Positions 36,101 through 45,000 of a stretch of DNA of 64,000 bases are shown here, one piece after another. The notes under the pieces are model-generated. The model saw only the letters and a list, made by a program, of their open reading frames with translations. It did no database searches and was not told the origin of the DNA. Source of the stretch: Romanomermis culicivorax. Its lineage: Eukaryota; Nematoda; Enoplea; Mermithida; Mermithidae. Within the stretch, counting starts at the first letter, position 1. Every line of letters begins with the position of its first letter. Where the stretch lies: the NCBI GenBank assembly GCA_963922205.1, contig CAWUHX010000068.1, forward strand, positions 1,116,001-1,180,000. Reading direction: 5' to 3'. The position numbers and the translations under genes were made by a program.

Positions 36101-36793
36101 AATGTCCATGAGGGGTTGGGGTTGCCTGTACTCAATGCAATTTTGAATATTACGACTCTGCTGATTTGGACAATATCTGCTTGTATGACCTCTCTGCTTG
36201 CATAGAAAACATTGGAAATTGGAGTAGGGTTTTGAAGGGCAGTTATCTGATCTATGTCCTGTTTGGGAGCAGTGGATGCATGGGCTTTTACAATCACGTG
36301 TACTGTGATTATTACGGAAACAGATTTCACATGATTTTCGGGTACCTACTGATTTACAATTACGAGCTACGTGTCTGATTTGTCCACACTGGAAGCATGT
36401 GGGTTGCCTAGGGGTGGTGTTGTTCCTGTAAGCATTATTCCTGCTGAAAGTATTGTTACTGAAATTGTTGTAGCTACTCTGTTGTGGGGGTTGAGGTTTT
36501 TGTTTGATCTGCAATTGTAAATCTTTTACTTGTTGTTCTAACTGATGCAAAAGATCCTGTTGGTCTGTATTTTTGGTTAGGGAAAAGATGGGTTCGGGTT
36601 TTGGGGGTATGAAGGGAAGGGCGTTAGACTTTAACTCATTTCTAAGAATTTGCTGTTCAATGTAAGCTGCTTCGTCTGACATTTCTTTTAGAGTTGTGAA
36701 TCTTCTATACTTAATTGCTTCCCTGATTTCGTTTTGCATGCCTTCTACAAAGAGGGGTTTTATGATCATTTCTCGTGCGTCTGTGGTAGGCAA
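30101..36793 (-). CDS. Gag(C-term)-glycoprotein-protease-RT-RNaseH-integrase polyprotein
   Basis: One open frame of 2,230 codons. Residues 1-100: end of capsid. 133-208: four CCHC knuckles. 230-400: Pro-rich. 404-425: hydrophobic, signal-peptide-like. 425-950: Cys-rich ectodomain with many N-x-S/T sites. 951-975: membrane helix. 1,081: protease DTGA. About 1,365-1,545: reverse transcriptase with YLDD at 1,507-1,510. About 1,650-1,760: RNase H (TDAS, HTDH). 1,870-1,910: HHCC zinc site. Integrase catalytic D1941, D2001, E2037. About 2,150-2,180: GPY module. The topology is consistent: cytosolic gag, lumenal ectodomain, cytosolic enzymes. The glycoprotein lies before the protease instead of after integrase. 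I cannot name its family; its cysteine pattern loosely recalls captured chuvirus- or rhabdovirus-like glycoproteins. Confidence 0.92.
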   Translation of the reverse strand: MPTTDAREMIIKPLFVEGMQNEIREAIKYRRFTTLKEMSDEAAYIEQQILRNELKSNALPFIPPKPEPIFSLTKNTDQQDLLHQLEQQVKDLQLQIKQKPQPPQQSSYNNFSNNTFSRNNAYRNNTTPRQPTCFQCGQIRHVARNCKSVGTRKSCEICFRNNHSTRDCKSPCIHCSQTGHRSDNCPSKPYSNFQCFLCKQRGHTSRYCPNQQSRNIQNCIEYRQPQPLMDIDDPAFYSKLPAITNGPQTTLGTIMPNTHRRSDEYVLDLDVPDWCAMSPPPTPEAAKIEKSPPTIPVGYKIPRKQDTTPPTAPETPSKTGRNLLSLLHGLTPEPYQFRPRQTLLPTPASKQVQTPSHNSNSKLLQNVQIANRPPPQPKTEQHQQLPRQTGQNENIQYPAASTKTLHWPLYCIFLCIIIPTSCSAQFQMCGTSLSSHSVSIPKLVSCMPPSTVDKPVQTFGKIYIPSTKPHITDAYKCSVRKRKICTNTGFFGSKGIVFDQTEMQNLTPHVCKAIVIDKEHNGQKLYETQPGFWSTNNSLSVEYTWCCTDHCTSVTNVIIEIGQIASWNGKSMTGTLGDLGSCKPTSGHCVTADGSIIWNETAFENLCPFEYKNTHPIKLTQTHMIIEELQGAFSVKNTVFSNPNCPEIQDSILTEQGIIVQLDKSTPHRNAFLTPKTNETHTTLYDFDDFEPINAKLNYLADKIQEFEIQNFKNVWNELCRQAQRHLDLVWQILRLDATLGVRAFLQRTDIIAEFTGEALTVWPCKQVNASKVFYNHKINQTCYKLLPILVGTELMFSNPGGNDLTPFSQTVDCHHMHVALYKQNNTWVSETGSPHVTNLPLEIVWNQNFSLFHFNTPAIFHDQLATISTNLLFLKQYIYKTHTLENIVKKLINYTAQMSLNSDTVYNMISGTGQALGNTLSGAGQGIEHVITGTTQSLTDGLNNLLKGPLQIIINLAVITVVIAGVFYSFLVLRKYFPSPKHHATNEHAYEIPSNNRHLHETIPPSFGHALLELANRRGAQTQQKYVLVDIDTPRTPAIELINQIQQSASNKPPQNVPEKHTPHIPITLNGKLMTKGMIDTGAVYSLIDSRIAQLLQLDMKPPLVQAKAANNLPIHFVGTTFVTVTAQTIQETIMVHVQKDCTADILLGKNFLSRFSEYTINNQKSQVKFGNVILPCDGLEYSPLSTRGGTYLDEKLELPPRTVTEFTVPLPKSYLQVKQLEFTPKPKQNPKVHFAACISENQNSRIRISVLNTQETAQILYPGTCIGTVSCYIPKQNTPANVTPSTQNQPNRFDTFTWLKENVNLTSSDLTEAEKTQLLHALSKYPTLYAKSKMDVGRTTLVSHTIDTNGSQPVRRQLYQTSPKEKQIIQAEVEQLAAAGVISQSNSPWCTNTVLVPKKDGGHRLCIDFRGLNKVTKKDTYPLPRIDEILDTLRGMKYFTSLDQSNAYYSIPIAQADREKTAFNCSAGQYQFNYLPFGLTNAPATFQRLMDVILSGLQWNTCLVYLDDVLVFADSHAQMLERLDTILARFSQAGLKLNIQKCKFCQPQVQYLGHVISQPGISPDPHKVQAIYDIPTPKSSKEVKSFLGLPSYYRRFIPNCSQVSSPLTSLLKKNSEFSWGPEQQNAFTKLKELLIHAPILQHPDFTKPFILQTDASKLGIGAILSQLDSKGQDRPIAFGSRTLKPAERNYPITELETLAVVEFVKYFRPYLFQQHVIVHTDHTAVQAVLQKENPSPRIARWGLALSGIQLDIRPKKGTANRNADAVSRFPSQTAKQSFDIDQLETRPEISTINSVLEAEATEQEEQQKNFAELQRTDPTVKSILAKIAQKHPLTLIKFAVHQNILFRIVDKQAKLYIPESQVQHLIASHHDSKFTGHFAARKTLHLLRQKYFWPQMSRDIKRYCKTCHPCQTQKALRHKVHANLVPIQPTGPFDRVRVDCIGPLPLTEDGNRFIVVFIDYFTKYVEAFPTPDITAATIAKLFVTKIVCRHGSPKIIHCDRGTDFVSDLFSRITSLCNTQKIHTTPYHPIANGEVERCNQTLATRIRMYINSNHTDWDTYLPYAVFSINIHKNDSTSYPPFELLHGRQANLPSDAALNFFPTSYMVDLDDYALRVKSHFTEALSTVQKSLQKAQAHYTRQYNKHAQNIHYKAGDLILYKNHSCKQGLTPKFLPRQNGPYTVTNFMYPNVTLKHPHKNITFTVHVNETTPFYPRKATIASTPTPPQPRKP

Positions 36794-37622
36794 GGGTTGC
36801 GAGATGTTCTAGATCAAATAAGAATTCCGTTACTGTTTCTGATCGCTTTTGTTTTCTTTCGCGTAAGAATTGTTGATGTAGCTCATTATCTCTATTGTTT
36901 GGGAAAAATGTCTGTAATGCGACTTTATACTGCTCGTATGTGTGGGGAGGGTTTTCGGAATTTGCTAAACTTTTGAATTTTGCTAACGCGGCTCCTCCTA
37001 AATGAATCTCTAAACATGCCAATTTTAACTGTACGTCTGTATCTTTCATGCCTTGGAGTGCCATGAATTGTTCTAATCTTTTGTTCCATTCACCAAAATG
37101 TTGGGTCACGCCGCCCGTGAATACTGTAGGTTTCGCGTAGAAATTGTTTGCCATGTTATTACGAATGTTTGCTGTTCTTAGATCGTCTATTAGGGTAGGG
37201 TTTACTGTATTCTGATTCAATTGTGTGCGTAGGGTACGAAAATGTTCTGAAAACAAATCGTTTATCTGTTCTCTAACGATTTCTCCTAAATGATCTTGCG
37301 TTTGGTGGGTCATTCTTGGTTTACGATGGGATTTCTGCTTAAATGCTTCAATTTTTGCTTCACGCTGTATTCGTTTAAATGTATCGCTTAATGTTTCGTT
37401 GGAGGGGATTTCCAGTTTGCTTAATACGAATACCGTCTTACTGTAGGAAATGATTACTACTGTATTATCTAATGCTTCTAAATGCCCGGATAAGAGTACA
37501 CCTAACTGGGGGCAGGGAGTTCCACTGGTTAACGTAACGGTACGGTCACCAAAATATGTAACGACCAGATTTCTGTGAGGTACTTTACTTGGACCAATCG
37601 GTCGATACGGCGGGGTAAACAA
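36711..37622 (-). pseudogene. Gag N-terminal frame (matrix/capsid), ends in a frame break
   Basis: 303 codons. The first ATG (37,622) lies inside the 5' LTR and the frame crosses the primer site, so the true start is probably a later ATG. It encodes the helical capsid region typical of Ty3/Gypsy gag. It overlaps the large frame by 83 bases, and the two frames are offset by one base. The capsid homology stops in this frame near 36,790 and resumes at the start of the other, so the break falls inside the capsid domain, not at a usual gag-pol border. It is either a one-base mutation or sequencing error, or an unusual frameshift site. Confidence 0.75.
37538..37551 (-). promoter_or_regulatory. Putative tRNA primer-binding site
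   Basis: TGGTGACCGTACCG starts five bases after the 5' LTR on the sense strand. Its TGG start and position fit a primer site. The first eight bases equal those of tRNA-Trp-type sites; the rest does not, so the primer is undetermined. Confidence 0.55.
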
Positions 37623-38456
37623 CGGGACGGGGGCGCGGGCGTAGGATTACAATAAACAACGGGGATCAACGGTCGCTTGAACGTCGACAATAAACGCGCT
37701 TCGAATTAAAATACGGACGGGGGCCTCGGTTTAAGTGCTTTCGAATAGTCGGCCGCTTGCAAATGTATAAAGACGGGGCGAGCGCGAAAAAATACAAGAA
37801 TAAGAATCAGAATCAGAATCCGAAAGAAAGACGAAAATCACGCTTTGCTTCTTCTTTTATACGGCGATTCTGGCCACTCCCTGGACGCTGCGGGAGGTCG
37901 AGCTTCTGTCCATCTTCTTCCGCCAATCGTCGTTTTCGGCTACGCTTTTTATGCTTTCTTAGTTACGCCTCTCTAATGCTTTTCTGGTACCGTATGCTTT
38001 CTGTGCTTTGCTTGCTTTCTACGGTGGGCTTGGCCACACCTCTGTGCTTCTGTGCATGCTTCCTGTATCGGTTTCTCTGTATACACATGTTTTGTGGGGC
38101 CGCCGCTACTGTTACACTTGAGACTACCGTACGGCGGGGCTTCTACGTATTTTACTGTGTGCAGGTGTTGTTTACGATTTTTACGGGGGATTACGGTAGC
38201 TGTGGAATGTGTAGTTTAGTGTAGGTTCTAGGGGAACAGCTGCCGTTTGTGCAAATTAATTAGGGCATCTTAATTGGGCTACCGGGGTGTGAACGGATCA
38301 AAATAAAGTACTTCACGTAATTTTGTAGGAATGTTTGGGTGTGAATCCCAGACATCCTTGAGACGATAAAATGTGAAAATAAAATAATATCTAATAAATG
38401 TCTATTACATACAGTATGCTACATGTTTACAGTACTGCTTTAGCAGGTACGTTACA
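37557..38456 (-). repeat. 5' LTR of the young element
   Basis: 900 bp, nearly identical to 29,170-30,069, with TATA box at 37,855-37,861. It is followed on the right by the ATAC target duplication. Confidence 0.95.
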
Positions 38457-38745
38457 ATACACTTCATCCTGGCGTCTAAGCAATACATTAACATGAAGGA
38501 AAATTTGAGGTTGGTCAATAAAAGTTCAATAAAACTGTAACCACACCAAACCCAGCTAAAAATAGAGCTACACCATTTTAAATCATTTCTAAAATCAAAT
38601 TTCTGAATAATTGTTACATTTTGGAATAAAAAATTCGTGCTCTCCTTGAAAGCTCATTTGTATGGAATTGAACAATTTGGGTCAGATCTAATGCTCCAAC
38701 TCCGATGCAGTATCCAAAGAGTCACGTGATAATTTTGGTTCAACA

Positions 38746-38953
38746 TACCAGTCTTTTTTACTGTTTCACATTGCGATTTTCGTTCTATGCGAGATACAAG
38801 TAGAACCGGAAATTTGTGAACATGCTGAAATAATGACTATTACCCATTTTCCGAAAAACGAATTCTGTAGTCAAGCTTTGTGTAATCAATTTTGACAAAA
38901 TTATTGATTTTCATTATTTTGAAACTTACAAGCATTTCATAAAAACAGACTAG
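38746..38953. mobile_element. TA-flanked MITE (TATAGTCTG family), diverged
   Basis: The left end is TACCAGTCTTTTTTA and the right end is AAGCATTTCATAAAAACAGACTAG. The interior shares GGAAATTTGTGA and TTTTGACAAAATTATTGATTT-like segments with the other copies. It lies between the LTR element and the MAM gene. Confidence 0.6.
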
Positions 38954-39034
38954 AGATTAACACAGATTTATATTCTTGGCAAAGACAGTGAATCGAAGCC
39001 TAACATGTAATTTTATTGAGCATGATCATAACGT

Positions 39035-42000
39035 TCAACATCCACTGATCTTGATATCGTCGATACCTATGGCTGCCGGGTAATTCCCATTGGTTGTGGC
39101 TCCGTCGCTCATCGCAACGAAGTGGAACTGAAAAAATTAGGAAATATATAAGCGACGAGTAGTAAACGTTCTTGTCTGTTGATCTTGTTAGATTGAGCTG
39201 GAGAAGCCTAAACGCAATAAGCCTCATTTTTTTTAACAAAACTATGCTTATATTTAATGCTTGCTTTCAAGCAGGCTTTTGTGACTTCCGAACAGAGCGG
39301 ACAGTGTGAAAACAGTGCAAATTAACTCTATTGTCGCTGGTGTCACCAAAATTATGAAATGAAAAGAATTTCACTGTACCGCAGTCTAAATTTATCTGAT
39401 CGGAAAATTTGAATCAATACTAATTAGTAAGACTCTCAAAGTAAACCAGGCTTTGGGATAAACGATATATTGCAAAAAAATGCCTGAAGGCATACACTGT
39501 CAGCCATGCTATAGAATTCCGGATTTGTTTCTCAGATTATCTATACTCGTATACTTTGGTTTATTGCTTAAACTGTCAGACTACAGAAGCTGAGTTGTAC
39601 TTTTTTACAGAAAAGCAGTGTTTTTCAAATCGAATTTTGCATTAAAATCAAGCTGTGTTTCAGAATTTTAATTGATTCAGGTATCAAGACAATGATAAAT
39701 TGTTTGCGGAGATGGTACCCTTCATTTTCATTTCATTTTTGATTTTTTTTTTGAATTCGTTAGAGAAATTGAATCCAGAAACCGTAAAAACTTGTGGTTT
39801 ATGTCTTCAAATATCTAATTTTGACAACCGATGGGATTGGAATAATTTTGACATTAATACAAAAATATAGAGTTGAGTATCTCTGCTGGTTATTGGACTA
39901 GTCTTTCATCTTCAAAACTATTTCTATACGTTCTGAGTATTGTTTTTAAAATAAATGGACTGTAGTATTTTTGCATAATCAAACAAAGATTCAAAATACG
40001 GTCACATGAACTTTGATCACATGACCTTTATTCTGGGACTTGTTCAGAACATAATAGAAGGATGGCGCCTACTTTCCACTAGTAAATCTGTAAAATCCAA
40101 AAAATCTAGATTGCCAAAACCTAAGACTAAGCCCAATTTAGGGTCTCGATCATGTATTGGCGTGGAGGCTGAGGTTTGGAAGGAGTGTTTGACTTCACCT
40201 ATAGCGTTGACCCCAGCGACTTTTTAAAGCGTCAGGAACTTTTTCCTTCCAAAACGTAACAAATTTCTTATTAATCGACAGCTTTTGTTGAAATCTATTT
40301 AAAGTCCTAATTTGAAACTGTGTACCTTCATTTTTGATAGAGTTAAGTGTGGTTAAAGTTTGTTTAAAATTTGGTTGCCCCACATTTCATTTCTGTCGGT
40401 GTGTGGTCCAGACCCCGATTTTTGCCCCAAAATTGTTTGATCCCGCCAGGCCTGGATGCGAATCTTGGCGGGATCAAACCCCACATGATACGATTTGGTG
40501 GTTGAAATGCCCCTACTCACCTGTCCCGCGTCGGCCGGTATGGTAACCGCCAGAAAATTCCACGACATGGCGTTGGCGCCGCTCAACGGCGGTATTTGTT
40601 GGACGCATTGGCGTTTCGATTGATCGCTCGACTTTCGGCCGGAGACGTCAAAACAAATTTTCAACGTAGCGCCCACGGCCGATCGGTAAAAATTGAAAGT
40701 CAACGTTTTGCCGGTCGATGGACCGAATCGAGGCGATGACAAAATGGCTAGATCGTTGGTGTTAATTTTTACGGCAGCGCCCATATAGTAGCCGCGAGAA
40801 TCTGAAAAATACAGGGGACCATTTGAAAAAAATCGTCGAGTTTGAACACAAATTTTTTTTCACGCAGACAAAGAACAACGGACGAAATCAAAATTAAAAA
40901 TTTATTTTCTCGCAATTGTGCTGTATTTTAGTGGAAAAACATGCATTTTGAAATTTTTTTGGAAAAATTATTAAACAAACCTCGCCCTGCAAGCCTCGAC
41001 CTCGGAAATTCATTTCGAAGGGACTCCTTATTTAAAAACATAATAGGCGGAGCAACGCTTCTGATTGGTTCGTTCCAAAAATTTTCAGTCGTCCTGATAT
41101 GCCGCTCAAGATGGGTTCATGAATTTATTTGGAAATGCAGTTGAAAGAAAGTTTAACATGATGATAATTTCTTTCAAGTGATACAGAATTTTTTCATTGA
41201 GTTAAAAAGTTTTCAAGTGATAAGAAATTCTTTCAAAGGGCTCTTTCATATTTCGACAGGAAACTTTGTCGAGAATTTATGATCGAATACCCGAAACCCG
41301 GAACCCGAATCGGTAAGAGTCTCAAACATAAAGCAACAGTGTATTTTAAAGGGTTCTCTAAAATTTCAACCAGAAGCGAAATCTTAATCTTATGTTTTGA
41401 CAAAATTTGGACAATATCTGTCGATCAATATCGAGATTTTCAATTTCCCTAGGATTATGAATCAACTTTTCGAACGTCCAAAAATTGGGTATGTCCCAAA
41501 CCAGTTGCGTTAGTTTGTAGTTTATAAAATGCTTCTAAATTGAAAACTGAGAAAAATCAGTATTACCGTCCAAATCTTTTGCAGAAACCTTTTACTATCG
41601 AATTCTTTACGCAAGAAAAGATAGTTGAGTATGCTCACAAACTTCCAATCACCTGTGGCATATGCACAAAAGTGTAAGATTATATAAAAATTATCACTTC
41701 GGTATCATCGTTTTAATTTCAAAGGCAAAGTTAATAATGCCAAAAGCTTGAACTATCCTAGTGAGAAATTCATGATACCGTGAACAAGATCAGAGTCGCA
41801 AATCTAAGAATATGATTTCAACAGAAGGAAATGTCAGCATGATGCTGTCACGTGCCGCTCAATTTCCCCAACGTCACGTGATCCAAATCATGTCAACACT
41901 TTATTTTTTTCATGTTCTGTTTATTATTTATTCATGTTTTCGTTTATTTTATTTCTACACATGCATTTTGTGTTCGTTTTTATAATTTTCATGCATTTCT

Positions 42001-45000
42001 ATGTTTGGTTTTCTTTGTATTTTATTTCTTTATGCACGCGGGCTACAGTAGGCCCTTTAGCTAAAAACTTCCGCCAGCCGTGCTCCACGAGCACATGGCT
42101 ATTTTTGGTGCATTCCATGCACCTCTTATCACCAAAAATTAGCGTCGTTTTTGTTACGCAAAAACGACTAGCTAAGAAGTTTTAGCTAAAGACGCTCATA
42201 TGCTTAGCATAGGCACTGCAGTCGGCCTCAATGCTAAACGCATGTGAACGAAAAATGTCTATGTGCACATGGGCATCTTCTGCATCGCGTCTAGCTGCAG
42301 AAGTTAGCTTGGACGCCGAGAAACTCCGCCCAAGCTGCAACTGTAGCCAAACATGTCCTTAAAAGGACATGTTTCTTTAATTTTTCGCTCATTCCTGGGT
42401 TTACCCCTGCGTCCGATTTGTTGTCAGCGTCCGCCGCCTTTTCGCCTAATTTGAATAAATTTGAATATTCGTCTTCACTGCGTCCGCCGCCTTATATTAA
42501 ATAAATTTGCATAAATTTACATCCCTTCACTGCGTCCGCCGCCTATCCATCTACAGTACCCGCTGCCCATCAGTGCCAGGTGTCCGACCGCTCCGGTTAG
42601 CCGAGAAACAATCGCGAGTCGCCTTCCGATCGCCTATACCCGTCGCCCAGGACTCGTGTGGATCGCATCCCCGCCCCGTGCCAGAAGACCGAAAGTTTCC
42701 AGGGACCTGCCACCCGTTTTCGTCGAATCGCTTGAGAAACCGGACTAGGTGAGTCTTCTCAGGGGATTATTGTTATTGTGGGGTATTTGTTGGGGAACCC
42801 TTCTTAAGTCGGTTTTCCAGGTTCTCCCCAGATAAGTAGGGCGTCCACCTCTCAGGTTCGGGCTAAAAAGGGACTGTCTGGTTCATAATCGGGTCCCACA
42901 AATTAGGTCATTTTACGGGTGACCCTGTCCCCACTCTCACTGAGCAGGACTCGGGGATTGTCACACCTAGCCTGGCGGCGTTGTCCATTACCCTACAGTA
43001 AGCCCCCAGGACAACACCAGAGAGCACCAGCTATAGGCCTCCCTATAGCCACCACTCGCCAGGTTAGGCCCCCAAAACCCAACCAGGGGAGCCTGGGGAA
43101 AATGCCAGTATCCATCAGGAGTCACAGCCTATTACTCACTGTAATAGGATCAATCTGATATGGTTCACCATCAATGTGACTGCTAAAACACGGTTCTACC
43201 TGATGTGATACCCAAACCTCCCCAGCTCCCCCGCTAAACGTGACAATGCGAAAACAATGGTAAATATCATGTTCCCATTCATGCCTCCTGGTCACCCATT
43301 TCAATTTAACTCACTTCTTATCTGAAACATCCTCGGTATAGGTGGGCTGTTGATAAAATCACCTTTGCTCGATTTGAATAGAACATTGCCACCCGTGGAC
43401 TCGTATCCGCAAGAACCTCCTGAAAAAGTTTCTGAACTTTCATTCAAATCCAGACTGAAATAATAAATAAATATTTTAATAATAATAAATAAACGATGAA
43501 ATAATTTTCAAGTGAAAAATTCGCCACTGCAACTCGGCTGTAATTGGTGTAGGGCGGAAAAATTTCCATATTTTGAATCATGGAGCATTGCTGATTAAGG
43601 AAATCGATAAAGCAGAAGTAAGTTTTATCTGCGCGTTCATAACATTTTTAGAACAAAAAATTACAGGCTGTACGATCAAAAACCGAATTCTATATACGCA
43701 TGACTTTTTGCGCCACACAAGATGTTATGATTTTCTATATTCCTCTTTACGTCCGCAATTATCGAGCATTGAAACATGGGGAATAGCTTGCTTGAAAGCC
43801 CATTCTTTCTATTATAGCTCAAACTTTGTTTCAGAAAGATTGATCATTTCTTAAACAATGTACATTTTCACGTTACAGAGAATTCAGAACTATTATGCCT
43901 GAAAATCTGCAGTAATTTATTTCGAAAAAATTTCATGTTCCATCTTTCAAATTGCTAAATTCCAAACTTAAGAATGGGATCATTACAAACTGAAAAATAC
44001 TGATTTCGAAACTTGAAGTGACTTATCAACAAAATAATGATAAAAATATTTGGAGGACTAAATCTTCTGTGTGAAAAATCATTTTTGTATGAAAAAACAC
44101 ATTTTCACCGTTTTTGTCACTTTTATAATCTTTATTGATCGTAAAAAACTGGAACTTTTGATCTAATCTAGTTACTGTAATACTTGGTTTTCAGAATGGC
44201 AGTTTTTTTCGACCACTCAAAAACACCTACTTTCAAAATCGCACGACCCAACCAACTTGCAAACATCAGGTGTTGTCGTCGCCTTCCTAGTCATCGTCGT
44301 CGTCGTCGTTGGCGTTGTAGGCGTCGCGGTTCGAATCGGTAGCCGAGTCGTCGTCGACGCTTCCAAAGCTCGCGTAACCGTCGTAACGGCTTGCGTCGTT
44401 GTCGTTGTCGTTGTTGTCGACGCAGCCGTCGTCGTTGACCCGCCGTTCGCCGTCGGCGCGCATTTTGCGGCAGCCTCGTCGCATAAACTACCGTAATAGC
44501 CGATATCGTCCAAAATTAAGAAACCCTGTTGGCCGGGGATCGTTTCGGCAAAATATTGAATCTGAGACAAAAAAGAGTGGTTGACGTCAGAGTAGTGTAG
44601 AGTTGGAATCGGAACCTTTGTACCTGATTTGGATTCCTGCTCTTTTTTACAGGCACAATTAAGGATAAGGAGGTTCTATTACGTGATACAATAAAAATGA
44701 TCAAGTTCTTAAACAAGCTTCCGCTCCCCAAATTGCCTTACCTTAAAAGGACTGTTGACCGCCTGCGAAATTTTGAACCTAAAAAATCCTGGATACCCGG
44801 AGCTGGCGGACGAAAACCTGTCGCTGCACAGCACGTTGGCGCCCGATCGGCCGTCCACTAGGCATACGTGGAGCGTGACGTCCGGCGTAGCCCAAAAATT
44901 GAACATCACTTCGTCGAAGGCGCCGCCTTGAACGCACGAAATGGTTTTGCTGGTCAACGTGGCGAACGGTTCCGTGTCTGGACCAAATCGGGCGACCAAA

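Larger units (their letters stand above)
29170..38456 (-). mobile_element. Complete, recent Ty3/Gypsy-type LTR retrotransposon with internal glycoprotein-like domain
   Basis: Two 900-bp LTRs (29,170-30,069 and 37,557-38,456) begin TGTAACG and end CGTTACA. The 4-bp target duplication ATAC lies at 29,166-29,169 and 38,457-38,460. On the minus strand the order is 5' LTR, primer site, gag, CCHC knuckles, signal peptide and glycoprotein-like region, protease, reverse transcriptase, RNase H, integrase with GPY-type tail, polypurine tract, 3' LTR. By eye the LTRs differ at only two positions, so insertion is recent. The single visible defect is a one-base frame offset in the capsid region. The protease-RT-RNase H-integrase order and the GPY motif place the pol part in Metaviridae. 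Confidence 0.93.

Noticed and set aside
44257-44496. Val-rich frame on the plus strand and an Asp-rich frame on the minus strand
   Set aside because: Both are other-frame shadows of the Thr-rich linker of the MAM protein.
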